64,000 bases of DNA from Liolophura sinensis (Eukaryota > Mollusca > Polyplacophora > Chitonida > Chitonidae): positions 24,959,400-25,023,399 of the forward strand of contig NC_088305.1 of assembly GCF_032854445.1 (NCBI RefSeq), written 5' to 3'. How positions within the stretch are numbered: position 1 is the stretch's first letter; each line of letters starts with the position of its first letter. The position numbers were made by a program, and so were the translations under genes. Below, piece after piece: positions 31,880 to 42,329 of the stretch. Under the pieces are notes generated by a model that saw nothing but the letters and a program-made list of their open reading frames with translations, was not told where the DNA came from and ran no database searches.

Positions 31880-32495
31880 AACAGGTGTCAATAGAACACA
31901 ATATATATAGTCCTACATTACATCCGGCTAATTGGCCTTATAAGGCATATATATATAACATATCTTATACTTAATTCTACTATCCTTACAACTGTAACCA
32001 ACAGAAATAAGGGAGTAATAAGGAATACGAAACGTATTCCGCGTTGAAGAATCAACCAAATTTTCCTGTGCAATTGTTCTTAATTTATTTCCAAAATATG
32101 AAATATTTCTTTCCACAAGGTCTAATGACAAAAAGCCTCTACCATGAAATTACTGAACTGGATACTTTCCATAAGATTATTATTTTAAGAGTGTAAAATA
32201 ATCTTAAGTCCAGATGCGCGGATTTGCCTTTTGGTTTTACCAGGCCAGTTTAGTTATTATGTAATAGGAATTCGGCGGGATTTCGATTTGTATGAAGTGC
32301 TAATTTCTACAGGAAGGGAAAAAGGAATGAACCGTGGTTTAATGCCACATCGGCAATATTTTACCCATATCGTGGCGATGGGAATAAGCTAATATTCTCA
32401 GGGATAACAAACAGAGTCGTCTGGTCTCGCCATTCATTTTGTAGAAAACAAACCTTTAATATAGAAGTTTGATGGATTGGGATGTAACGTCGCTA
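31880..32495. other. No gene seen
   Basis: AT-rich DNA. No splice-supported frame. Confidence 0.4.
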
Positions 32496-32499
32496 ACAA

Positions 32500-32745
32500 C
32501 ATTATTTCGGTCATATTAGGACGGTGTGTCCACGTGGGAGGCTGGACCCAATGCCGACATACTCATAGATCTGACTCACCAGAATGCCATACCGAAGACA
32601 CCAAACCCGACACCTCATTAAGTCACATTGCAATCCGTGCCCACCAGTACCTGGCCGATATTCCACTCATGTTGAGCGTCTAGCCAGGTGCGAAGACTAA
32701 ATCGCAAATATGCCTCCTACGGACCAGGGAAATCTGAGTGTCGAT
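32500..32745 (-). mobile_element. SINE-B, degraded minus copy
   Basis: + strand words GACTCACCAGAATGCCATACC, GAAGACACCAAACCCGACAC and AGTCACATTGCAATCCG align with the copies at 53560 and 55165. Confidence 0.55.
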
Positions 32746-32749
32746 TTCT

Positions 32750-33595
32750 TTATTCAAATTCAGGTTAAAAGATTTTTTAATTAACAATATTTGATCCACA
32801 TTAGTCATACAATCTACGAGACAGAATGTGTTACACAAAATATTATTCACACTATTGTATAGTTAACTTATGTTTTTGTAGTGTTACATTTCTATGTTCA
32901 TTTTTTTCCCAAGTAAATTTGTTTTTTGTTAATACAATTGTTCAATAATTATCGTTCCTCACCAAGCATGTAGTATTATTATTTGATAATAATGAGTCAA
33001 GGATAGAACAAGTCCCTTTGACTTTATTCCCACCATTTACAAGATATGCAATTATTCATATATTTACGTATGGTGAATAAACATTCAATTCAATTCACAG
33101 TATAACACAGTTCTAATCTTCCGAGTTACACTCATTTTGTCCCACGCCAAACTGATTTGTGATTGTACTTCACTGCAGGGCAAGTAGACACATTTACAGG
33201 TGTCATCGTACATAGAGTGTACATTCTGGAAATATGTATCAATGTTGTAAACATGTTTACGATCAAACCATCCAGTATTTTCTTTTAGGTTAGTCTATAA
33301 ACACGACCGACGGAGTTGTGAAGCTCGCGGTCATTTACTCAAGTTCATTTGATAGCAGACAATAGCAGGGGGTAATACACCAACTATCGAACTGTCATCC
33401 GTAGATTGACTGTGGGTTGTATATTTACGTGGACTGACTCGCCTTTCTTAGCCGGAATATTCAATCCGTATTTCATTGTTCAAATATATGTATTGAACTT
33501 ATTCAAGCGTATTCGTGTTTCTTTGTTTGATCTTGTGTTAGGCCTATCCCTAATTTGAGCGTTAAACAAACCAGGCGTTTCTCATCTTTACTTTC
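32750..33595. other. AT-rich DNA, no gene seen
   Basis: Includes a GAATAAACATTCAATTCAATT stretch at 33072-33096, a LINE-tail-like end. No exon was found. Confidence 0.4.
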
Positions 33596-33599
33596 CGAT

Positions 33600-33662
33600 A
33601 GTGGCACCCTTACAAGTGAAATATTCTTTAGTAAGGCGTAAACACCAATCAAATAAATAGAC
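33600..33662 (+). mobile_element. SINE-A tail fragment
   Basis: AAGTGAAATATTCTTTAGTAA and GGCGTAAACACCAATCAAAT, with AAATAG at the end. Confidence 0.7.
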
Positions 33663-34094
33663 AATGTATGAGGGAAAGAGAAAGCTTGCGAGACAAAGCA
33701 TGGTCGCATCTGGTTTCAACACCTAATGCAAAAGTTTTTGAGCGTTGCGTTGACACTTTGCACCGCACAAGCGGTAACTTGTTCGTAGATAAATCTGGAA
33801 CAGTATGCAAATGAGCATATTAGAGCAGAAATTAAGATCGTGCAAATAAAAAACTTTGAAAGGAGACAAATGTAATGCAAATGTTATGTAAGGAACGTTA
33901 TTTTGGCCTTGATTTTTTGGAGAGTGAAAGGTTGAATTTGTAGCTCATCAATGCCTTAATGAAATTAATTCTTCTAATGTTCCAGTTTTAACCCTCCATT
34001 CGGGAATTCGTCGAGGATCTCCCGTTTACGAGGTAGACTTTGGAATATATAGTCGTATTGTCGTATAGGTGACATATTTATTATTTTGGCGTAA

Positions 34095-34228
34095 GATTTA
34101 TTTATTTATTTATTTATTTAATTGATCGGCCATCATGGTGGGAGCAAACAGAGCAGAGCTCGGGTGAAGCCCACAACGATCTACAGGTTGCTAGAAGGCC
34201 TTCCCATGTACGACCGAAGAGGACTTTG
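34095..34228 (-). mobile_element. SINE-A, 3' part
   Basis: It has the ATTTATTTATTTATTTAATT end, then the words GGCCATCATGGTGGGAGCAAA and CAACGATCTACAGGTTGCTA. The tail motif itself is deleted. It lies about 220 bases upstream of the TATA box of the clusterin-like gene. Confidence 0.7.
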
Positions 34229-34443
34229 GCGTAATATTGCCATCAAATCAATTTACTGGCTTATTTATGTGCTTGGTGTTTACGTGAACTGGTGCGATCA
34301 CATCCGGGAGTGGGGACATCCGGGATCTGCATACTATCTGTAAGAAATACAATAAAGTGAAATTGAACACGGCAGCTTTCAACCACGATTCTCACGTGTG
34401 CTTTAACTCTTTTAACCGCACGATTAGCCGTTTGTTGATGCAC

Positions 34444-34451
34444 TATATAAA
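34444..34451 (+). promoter_or_regulatory. TATA box of the clusterin-like gene
   Basis: TATATAAA, followed by a G, sits 50-57 bases before the ATG at 34501. Transcription would be expected to start near 34475, leaving a 5' leader of about 25 bases. It is the clearest core promoter in the window. Confidence 0.7.
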
Positions 34452-34500
34452 GGGCTTTGCTGGTGCCCAAACTTGCAGAGTACTTCGGTGAGACGTCACA

Positions 34501-36393
34501 ATGAAGACTGCGAAGGTTTTGCTCTTTGCTTTCTTAGCAAACGTTCGTGGACAATATATAGAACTGAACTCTTTTAATTTGGGTGGTAAGTAGCTGACAT
34601 TTTAAAGATAAGATAATGTTTACTATATTTTCTCAGTTTTATTTGTGTCTTTGTTTTTTGGAGTTCTATTTTCCGTATATTCCGGATAAGTCGAGGCTTG
34701 ATACACTGATTTATGAATTTAAATCATTGGTTTAAATAAACACAGAAAAAAAAAACATGTGAAATGCAATAAGGTGTTTGATTCGCTCTTTGATCGTTTT
34801 ATTTGATATGGTTATGGTGTTTTGGTTTTGTACTTTTAATTTGTAGTTTTTATCAATTATTTACCGATAATTTAATTTATTTCACTGTTATCAGTCTTTC
34901 TTAATCTATACCGTGAAGTTTTCGCTGACTTATTCCATTAAGGCGTTGTTCTCATCACAGCCGTTCAGCCCTCAGTCAGTGGTGTTGCTAGTTCGAATCC
35001 AGCTCTTGCCGCTTGTTATGATGCAAGTTGTTTATCAGGTACATGTACCTGATAACGGACCTTAGCGGCTGCCAGGACCGCCCTCAGCTGTGTACTGCAT
35101 CGATTAGCCCCAAACCCACAGCTTTGGGATTTAGGACAAACCATGTCAAAACTGTTCGAACCAAATTGTCTAGTAACTAAGAAAAACATAAATACATAAA
35201 TATGAAAGCGATTGGTTTTTCACGATCGATGAGCTGAATAATGCCACAAACAGTGTGCCAGTAAGTTTAATTGTTTCAACAAAAAAGAGCACATGTCCAA
35301 TAAAGAAAGAAACATTATTTTCCTTCATTTCTGTCTTTTTTGTTTAAGTGCTTGTGCCGGAAGTGGCGTCCCAGCTTGAGATTTTGATTCAAAACGACTT
35401 TGTTGCGGTGAACAAGACGATAAGTAATCTAAACGACCAGTTCAAAGTATGCACTGACCTGGTCTCAAGAAGACATGAGCAATGTGGGAATTGCATCAAC
35501 GAAAATTGCCAGATCAAGTGAGTTATACATGTATAGCCAGTCATTCTGCTGCGGCTTTATTTTTGTTTATTTATTTGATTGGCGTTTTACGCCGTACTCA
35601 AGAATATTTCACTTATACGACGGTGGTCATCATGGTGGGAGGAAAACGGGCACAGCCCGGGGGGAAACCCACGACCATCGGCAGACCTTCCCACTTACGG
35701 CCGGAGAGGAAGCTGGACTTGAACTCACAGCTACCGCATTGATGAGAGGCTCCTGGGTCTTTACGCTGCGCTAGCGCGCTAACCAACTGAGCCACGGAGG
35801 CCCCGCTGCTGCTTTAAGTCAGGCAATGTGCTAGGGATATGGGGCCACCAAGCCATTTCTAACTTGAGTCAAAATTTACATCCAATTCACAGTGCTTTGC
35901 TTTTCAAAGCTGAAATTTAAATTTTAAGATAACACTGATGAGGTGGACCCAACTTTAATTTATAAAGCCGAAAAATAAGCTTTAAGATCGTATATCAAAT
36001 TTTGAATTAAGTCGGAAATGGCTTCGTGAAATCGGCCTCTGATGAACTGACCGATTGACGACTACTGAATTATCTCGGGTCAATCAGGAAGTGGGCTAAT
36101 AAACCTCAGTGTTGACATCTTCTCCGACAATCACCGCTTGACGGCGCTAATATCGGCAAAATTCCTGCAAAAAATATAAATGATCTCGTTGGGCTGTCCA
36201 GATTTCTCTGAAATTTTACCACAGAAGAGTGAGTAGCCTACTCCGTTATCCCACTTGTCACTTACACTGGGTTAGCCAGTCAGCCTTCAGGCGGTTCAGT
36301 CCGTGGGGTAGTATGCCTCCCGAAACCGGACAGAAGTGTTGAAAGCTGCATATTATGAGTCCTGTCAGCACATTCTCTGATTTGTGCGCAGTC

Positions 36394-36480
<87 letters not shown>

Positions 36481-39400
36481 CACCCTGGAAGTTCACGTGG
36501 AATAGAATCTATCCTACCTCCTTAGATGTATTAAAAAATACTCCGCATGGTAGGGTTATAATAATAATAATAATAAGAACAACAACAATAATAATAATAA
36601 TAATAACAACAACAACAACAATAATAATAATAATAATAATGGTGTAAAACACTAATCAAATAAATATTTTACAAAGATGCATTGTTCACTATAATGTCTG
36701 TGTCAATAAACTAAATCAAAACTAAAACCTCTTAGTCCAGTGTGTAAGTGGTCACAGCTCTTAATTAGAAGAGTTACAGGCATCAAGGACTGTGACCAAT
36801 GACATAGTGTAGGACACAAAATATCCACATGGGTGATGCATAATGGATAATTGTCTGACACGATAGTTTGGGTCCCTTTATTTATTTATAAGATTGGTGT
36901 TTTACGCTGTACTCAAGAATATTTCACTTATACGACGGCAGCCAGCATTATGGTGGGAGGAAACCAAGCAGAGCCCGGGGGGAACCCACGACCAGGTTGC
37001 TGGCAGACCTTCCCAGGCACGGCCGGAGAGGAAGTCAGTATGAGCTGAACTTGAACACGCGGTGGTCGCATTTGTGAGAGGCTCCTGAGTCACTGAGCCG
37101 AGCAGGCACGCTAACCTCCTAGACGACGAAGGCAGTGTGTCCGTTTATAGCTTTATTGCAGGCTCAATAAAACCATGCAAGAAAAAAAAATCAAGTATTA
37201 TATGATGTTATGCTTGGGCATAATTTTTTTTCACTACAAACAAGGTCATTCGATGCCGGTACTTGTCATACATAAATTTTCGAAGCTATACGTACTTGAT
37301 TGTAAATAATATGGTACGAGTTAATGGACCTGTGCTTTCCTCATGCACAAAAAGAACACCACAAAGACTATGGGACCACCATAAAGACGGTAGGAGCCTG
37401 ACGTCTAGCTTAACTGTCGGAACACTGTGTGAATGTATAACGTGGGCTATGGAGAATGTCAATAATTACGTTACAGGCGTCAAGTCAAAGACTAAAATGT
37501 ACTGGAGTTCCCCACAACAACTAACACGTAAAACGGATATTACGGAGTGAAAGGGACATGGCTTGTTTCTCTTTTTTTTAACTGTACGTTTTTGTTTTTT
37601 TCCACTTTTGCAGACGGAGTTATTCTTTTTTTAAGCAGGTTCCCACCCCCCCCTCTCCCTCCAAAAAAGAAAAATGTCCAGAAAAAGAGATCATTGTGGA
37701 TTTTTTTTTATTTAAGCAGAGAAAAAAAAGGTCCAATCCTATATCTTTTTCTGAGAGTTTATCTTTTTTTTTCATCTGCCTAAAAAATAAAAGAAAAAAT
37801 CCAACGTGATCTCGTTTTCTGGACATTTTATTCTTTTTGGAGGGGGGGTGGGGGGGGGGGGCGTGACTCACTTGTCGCTGGCGCGGCGTAATGACCCTGA
37901 ATCCTCTCACCAATGCGGTTGCTGTGAGTTCAAGTCCATCTCATGCTGGTTTCCTCTCCGGCTCTGTGTGGGAAGGTCTTCCAGCATCTGCGGATGGTCT
38001 TGGGTTTCCCCCGGGCTGTGCCCAGTTTCCTCCCACCATAATGCTGGCCCTAGTGCTATAAGTGAAATATTCTTGAGTACGGTGTAAAACACCAATCACT
38101 TAAATAAATAAATTCTGGAGGAAGGGGGGAGAGGCGTGGTGACCTGCTTAAAAAAAGAAAACCTCTGACTGCAAAATTTTCTTTTTTTATGCAGACGAAA
38201 GCGGGAAATAAACAATTCTACTCTTGATACATCAAAATGTGGTAGGGGCCTCTGTGGCTCAGTTGGTTAGCGCGCTATAGCGCACCGTATTGACCCAGGA
38301 GCCTCTCACCAATGCGGTCGCTGTGAGTTCAAGTCCAGGTCATGCTGGCTTCCTCTCCGGCCGTAAGTTGGAAGGTCTTCCAGCAACCTGCGGATAGTCG
38401 TGGGTCTCCCCATGTCGTTTATTCTAAAAATCAAGCTTAAAAATCGAAAAGACCCTAGCGATTGTCCTTGGAAACATTTTTCCAGCGCCTCCTATTTCTG
38501 CTACGGCTTTGTCAGGATGATTTCTTGGTACTTTGGTACAAGCTTTCTCCACCATCTCAAACTTTAACAGTATTTCTATATTTGAAAAAATATATAAACG
38601 TTGTTGTTTTCATTCTGCAATTTGACAATTGCTTTTCTTGGGGTCAAAAATTGTTTAGTGACTTATTAGATTGATGTTCAGGTTTCTGTACCCAGTGGAA
38701 GAAAAGGCGACCAACAATTAATTCTAAATGTCCAGAAATACCAGAAGTAAATAGCGTTCGTATTAATTGCATTGAAAATATAATATTTAATCAGTCATTT
38801 GGTAGTTAAATAATATGTCAACCAAAACCTGATAATTATATCGTTACAGGGCCCATGAATGCTCCGTGCATGTAGACATGAAGAAATTGCCATGCCAAGC
38901 ATCTCCTACGGCTTGTAAGGTTATAAATGTGGCGAAGAAGGGTGTGGAACTTGTGAAGAAAATTGGAGACAAAATCAAAGATGGTCTCAAGAATATACTT
39001 GGTAAGATATTTTATCTTTTCGTTTTAGTGGCTGAATGTTATAAATAGCCTTCATTTAACTGTACAGGGCTTGATGGGCCTCCTTGCATAGGTGGTTAGC
39101 GTGCCAGCGCAACGCAATGACACAGGAGCTTCTCACCAATGCGGTTGCTCTGAGCATGTTCAGCTCATGTTGGCTTTCTCTCTAGCCGTATGTGGAAAGA
39201 TATTTATTTATTTATTTGATTGGTGTTTTACGCCGTACTGAAGAGTATTTCACTTATACGACGGCAGCTTTTTGGTTCTTTGATGTATTGAACTAACCAT
39301 TCTGATTGTTAGTAAACTTTGACCTCTGTAGTCAGCGATGTTTGCGGAGTATAAGATAGGAGTAAGGGTTTTTTCTTCAGATTTTGTTACCAACTTTGTA

Positions 39401-42124
39401 AAAAGCAGCCAGTAAATTGGACTTCATATTGATTTAATTCAGTCACCTTGAACATTCCTTGTGTCCTTCCATCATCAATAAAAGCACCCAGTATCGAGTT
39501 CAGTACCTTGGGATGATCAGCGGTCAATACTGTTTATAAAAATCGTAAGGTAGTATATTATTCCTTTTCTTTCCAGCGAGTACGGAGACTCACTATTGGT
39601 AGGGCATTACTATATCACAGCTTTTTGTTTAATTTAATAAATTCTACGTCGGTCGTATTGCACAAACACTTACGGATGCTCACTTGTTAAACCGTCCGCT
39701 TCGGGAGCGATAGATCCAGGGTCAATCCTGGGTAGAGTCACACCGAAGACCTTAAAAGAGGAAGTCGTAGCTTCCTCGCTTGGCGTTCAGCATGAAAGGG
39801 ATAGTGCAACGGCTGGTTGAACCGTAACAGTATAATGACTCCAGTGGAGCCTTCAGTAAGGCGTCTCAGTGAAGCAGCACTAGATAAAAGAACGGTGGAA
39901 ATCCCTCCTGCAACAAGGAGGCACATTTCATCCACTGAAAACTTGTTGAGTACGACGTTAAACCCAAAGTACTCACTCACTCACTTGTTAAACCACAGGG
40001 GTAATACGTCTACGCAGAATCTCACTCCCCCCTATAAGGCTTCCGAGAATTAGATTGCCGAGAATCAGGTTGCCGAGAGTCAGGTTGCCACGGATTAGGT
40101 TGCCACGGATTAGGTTGCCACGGATCAGGCTGCCTCGGATCAGGCTGCCAAGAATCCGTTTGCCACGAATCCCAATCCGGACGCCTCGAATCCGTTTGCC
40201 AAGAATCCGCTTCCGAAGTGGATGGGGTCGACGGAAGCGCCAGTCGGCAGAGCCTAGTTGTGAGGACCTGGAAAGCAATGGAGAAACGGCTTGTCTGGTC
40301 TACGCGGCGCAGTGTGCTGTCTGTTCTGGAATGGATGAACCTGACGAACTTGTGTTACTTGAGAACGGTAAGTCAAAATTGTCATGCAGGTGAAACAATC
40401 TCTAAGTATTTATTACACTGTTGAAACTATTATGGGGCTTGGAGACATAGTTTAGACTTCAAAATAAATGATCAGTGGACCACAGGTTTCTGTGAGAATG
40501 CGGCCAAAATTCCACAACTCCAGACTGCAAATGGCACCGTTTGAACGAGGGTCGTGATCTAGTGAAGTTCGTGAATAATTTGCCAGAAATCGCTGGTTTA
40601 CGACGAGGTTTATCAAGTTCCTGGCTGAGCAGCTTTGGTTTACCCCAGACCTTCCGGTTTCCTCTACTCATAAAACTGACTCCCATCGCGTAACAGAATA
40701 AATTCTTATAAATTACAGGCGTTAAGTAAAATATTCTTGAATACGGCGTAAAACACAAGCAAATAAACAAATAAATAAATAAATAATTTATTAAACATAT
40801 TTATTCGTTTCAGTGTGCGGCAAAGATGTGACAGCCATTTTCACTAGCTTGCAAGCTAAAGAGGAAAGGTTTCTCAGATTGGAAGAAATATTTGATATCA
40901 CTAATTCCAGTGTCTTCAGTATCACTTCTGTAAGTACTGAATACCCAAAAGGGTTGAATACTCAGAAGTAGGCCTCTAACTAAAAATCCATTTAGACTCA
41001 AGCAGCATACAACTCTTATCCAGAGACATTTAAAATAGATGTGAATACTGCCTGAAGATAATAGTTGCGTTGGAACTTTTCATGGACTTGAACAACAATT
41101 GAACAACAGAACCGTAGCTCCTTATTTCAATGCCTCTAACAGGAAGGAATGAACAAGATTGTTTCAATTAAGCACACGAAGCAGGAATCCTTTTCTGAGA
41201 AGCTTTTTAAGAACACTTTCAAGAACGTGGTTATTATACACAGAATACTTCCCAATTCTTCCAACAGCAAATGTTAACATTGTTTTTGCTACAAAGGCAC
41301 AAATAAATACACTGAAAAATGACATCAGACCACTAATGTAAATCGGATGTCTTGTTTTGGGTTTGTTCTTGTTAACAAACTTTTTCAGAGGCAAATTCAT
41401 TCACTCATTTACCCATTTAATCATCCGATCTATTTCGTTCATTGGGGTGATCGTTTTATCCATTTCTTGTTCAGTGATTTTCTCCAGCATTTGATAACTC
41501 AAGTCCCATCCATTCAGGAGAGAATACTGATAAGCTCAGTTATGTGTGCACAAGTAGGTCATAGCCTCATTTACATAGAGATGAGAACTTCCCAGCTTGT
41601 TGAGGGAATGTGACCTGTTGATCTGTTCAGGATATAATAATATGTTTGCTCAAGTAGGTCTTGGCCCTGCTTCAATATCGATAGAAAATCCTTGTTACTT
41701 ACTCTTACAGACAGGGGAGACTATTATGTCAAGTAATATGCGCACTGGTAGGCAGCTGTCCGATGTAAATTTCCCTAGTATGTATTTCCCAAAGACAAGG
41801 GAGAATATCGTGTGAAACTATGTGTGTACAAGTGGGTTATGCTGGTTTAAATATCAACAGGTATTTCTCTATCTTTTACGTAAATATGACCTCATCCAGT
41901 CAGCCAATCATTCACTCAATCAATAAATCGATTCATTTTTTCAGATCCAGTTTGACCCGTCCCAGTATAATGCTGAATCCTTAGGATACAACGCTGTCCG
42001 TGTAGGATACTCTCTCCTAAGAACCTCCTACGTGGTCACCATGAAGGATCCGGTTAATCCGACAAACCCTGTCGCCGCTATCCCAGTCATTTCACGACTC
42101 CTGTTTGAAGAGCTGGTAAAATAA
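34501..42124 (+). CDS. Clusterin-like secreted proprotein, six exons
   Basis: Exons: 34501-34585, 35349-35517, 38850-39001, 39999-40367, 40814-40929 and 41945-42124. All have GT-AG borders and matching phases (1, 2, 1, 1, 0), and together they encode 356 residues. A signal peptide (MKTAKVLLFAFLANVRG) is followed by a heptad-like helix with an N-linked site (NKT). The first cluster, Cys63, 74, 77, 82 and 89, has spacing x10-x2-x4-x6, which I recall as nearly that of the clusterin beta chain. Cys100 and Cys107 are extra. Lys-rich helix 108-135 and the RLPRI array precede furin-type RRKR (213-216). The second cluster, Cys223, 234, 241, 244 and 260, keeps the alpha-chain x6-x2 core. The C-terminus (LRTSYVVTMKDP, then ISRLLFEELVK) resembles the clusterin C-terminal strands and helix. 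Clusterin is an extracellular chaperone of two disulphide-linked chains cleaved from one precursor. By analogy this protein is secreted, processed in the Golgi and disulphide-linked. It is shorter than human clusterin (about 449 residues). Homology is inferred from cysteine spacing and architecture, without a search. Confidence 0.75.
34955..35065 (+). repeat. tRNA-like sequence in intron 1
   Basis: A B box, AGTTCGAATCC, is preceded by CTCAGTCAGTGGTG. It is probably a SINE head. An adjacent palindrome, CAGGTACATGTACCTG, lies at 35037-35052. Confidence 0.4.
35560..35803 (-). mobile_element. SINE-A, full length, directly after exon 2
   Basis: The complement starts GGGGCCTCCGTGGCTCAGTT and ends with the tail TTCTTGAGTACGGCGTAAAAC and AAATAAA. 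It starts only about 40 bases past the exon 2 donor. Confidence 0.92.
35838..36045. repeat. Palindromic MITE-like element in intron 2
   Basis: The left end GGGGCCACCAAGCCATTTCTAA and the right end GGAAATGGCTTCGTGAAATC with GGCCTC are inverted. The interior has AGCTGAAATTTAAATTTTAAG-type complementarity. Confidence 0.55.
36398..36479. repeat. (AT)n microsatellite in intron 2
   Basis: About 38 AT dinucleotides. The frames through it are artefacts. Confidence 0.97.
36560..36641 (+). repeat. (ATA/ACA)n trinucleotide tract
   Basis: Runs of AATAAT are mixed with AACAAC. Confidence 0.9.
36870..37135 (-). mobile_element. SINE-A, full length, diverged head
   Basis: The tail TTCTTGAGTACAGCGTAAAAC and the middle GGTTTCCTCCCACCATAATG are on the complement. 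The head has decayed past GAGCCTCTCACAAATGCGAC. Confidence 0.85.
37140..37635. other. Intron 2 DNA; one long frame not called
   Basis: A 95-codon + frame at 37263-37550 has ordinary-looking composition, but its start context and splice sites are poor and it matches nothing I know. Confidence 0.35.
37640..37862. repeat. Imperfect long inverted repeat in intron 2
   Basis: CCCCCCTCTCCCTCCAAAAA, AAATGTCCAGAAAAAGAGATC and ATTGTGGATTTTTTTTTA on the left are mirrored by AAAAAATCCAACGTGATCTCG, TTTTCTGGACATTTTATTC and GGAGGGGGGGTGGGGG on the right. The transcript could fold into a hairpin of about 100 bp. Confidence 0.75.
37863..38115 (+). mobile_element. SINE-A, near full length
   Basis: GCGCGGCGTAATGACCCTGA, CTGTGAGTTCAAGTCC (B box), GGTTTCCTCCCACCATAATG, TTCTTGAGTACGGTGTAAAAC and AAATAAATAAAT occur in order. 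The first head bases are replaced by the G-rich end of the inverted repeat. Confidence 0.9.
38248..38415 (+). mobile_element. SINE-A, 5' half, well preserved head
   Basis: GGGGCCTCTGTGGCTCAGTT gives the A box TGGCTCAGTTGG. GTGAGTTCAAGTCC gives the B box. The copy stops after GTCGTGGGTCTCCCC and has no tail. Confidence 0.9.
38850..39001 (+). other. Exon 3: cysteine pair and cationic helix
   Basis: Residues 108-135, starting KVINVAKKGVELVKK and ending KIKDGLKNIL, have hydrophobic and Lys residues at alternating 3-4 spacing, which makes a strongly amphipathic cationic helix. Clusterins have amphipathic helices in comparable places, used for client or lipid binding. The net charge here is unusually positive. 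Confidence 0.6.
39072..39268. mobile_element. Two SINE-A pieces in intron 3, head-to-head
   Basis: A + strand head (GGGCCTCCTTGCATAGGTGG to TAGCCGTATGTGGAAAG) ends at 39195. A minus-strand tail (the complement of TTTATTTGATTGGTGTTTTAC, and on to GACGGCAGC) directly follows at 39201-39268. Confidence 0.8.
39675..39990 (+). mobile_element. SINE-B, near full length, at the end of intron 3
   Basis: GGGAGCGATAGATCCAGGGTC, CTTGGCGTTCAGCATGAAAGG, GTAAGGCGTCTCAGTGAAGC, CCTCCTGCAACAAGGAGGCA, the tail TTGTTGAGTACGACGTTAAAC and ACTCACTCACTCAC. It ends about 10 bases before the exon 4 acceptor, so it probably supplies part of the upstream splice context. Confidence 0.85.
40031..40216 (+). repeat. 15-bp coding minisatellite giving RLPRI pentapeptides
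   Basis: Inside exon 4, the unit AGGTTGCCACGGATT and close variants encode about ten tandem Arg-Leu-Pro-Arg-Ile units, with later degenerate ones (PIRTPRI, RFRSG). The array lies just before the RRKR cleavage site, in the part of the protein that is a flexible linker in clusterins. Confidence 0.85.
40229..40240 (+). other. Furin-type cleavage site RRKR
   Basis: Residues 213-216 of the clusterin-like protein are Arg-Arg-Lys-Arg followed by Gln-Ser-Ala. This fits the consensus R-x-K/R-R for Golgi proprotein convertases and divides the protein into two chains with 7 and 5 cysteines. Confidence 0.8.
40640..40790 (+). mobile_element. SINE-A, 3' part, degraded, in intron 4
   Basis: CCAGACCTTCCGGTTTCCTC, AAGTAAAATATTCTTGAATAC and GGCGTAAAACACAAGC are followed by AAATA repeats. 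It ends about 25 bases before the exon 5 acceptor. Confidence 0.75.
41143..41277 (+). CDS. Possible alternative last exon of the clusterin-like gene
   Basis: An acceptor TGCCTCTAACAG precedes a phase-0 frame that would join exon 5 without a shift. It encodes EGMNKIVSIKHTKQESFSEK, then LFKNTFKNVVIIHRILPNSS, to a TAA at 41275-41277. AATAAA follows at 41302-41307, so it could be a terminal exon replacing exon 6. Its sequence does not resemble the clusterin C-terminus, whereas exon 6 does, so I favour exon 6 as the main form. Confidence 0.3.
   Translation, partial: EGMNKIVSIKHTKQESFSEKLFKNTFKNVVIIHRILPNSSNSKC
41280..41944. other. Intron 5, remainder
   Basis: Frames at 41347-41613 and 41597-41815 have no support. 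GTGTGCACAAGTAGGTCATAG and GTGTACAAGTGGGTTATGC mark a weak ~100-300-bp internal similarity. Confidence 0.4.
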
Positions 42125-42329
42125 GTTTCACGCTTACCGCATGAAACCAGCTTAAAATCCCACTACCAGTTCTGCCCAGTTTAGAAAGTAGTCCCAACTG
42201 GTAGAAAGTTTTTAATTTTCTCCAGCTTTGCATGTGGGGGAAACGTTTTCTTGTCTGCAATTATATTATTACAATATTCCTGTGAAAGTGCTGCTTTGTT
42301 CTTATTACGTATTATTACGTAAAAAAATA

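Noticed and set aside
37263-37550. 95-codon ORF in intron 2 of the clusterin-like gene
   Set aside because: No splice or start support and no recognisable motif. The phases of exons 2 and 3 join without it.
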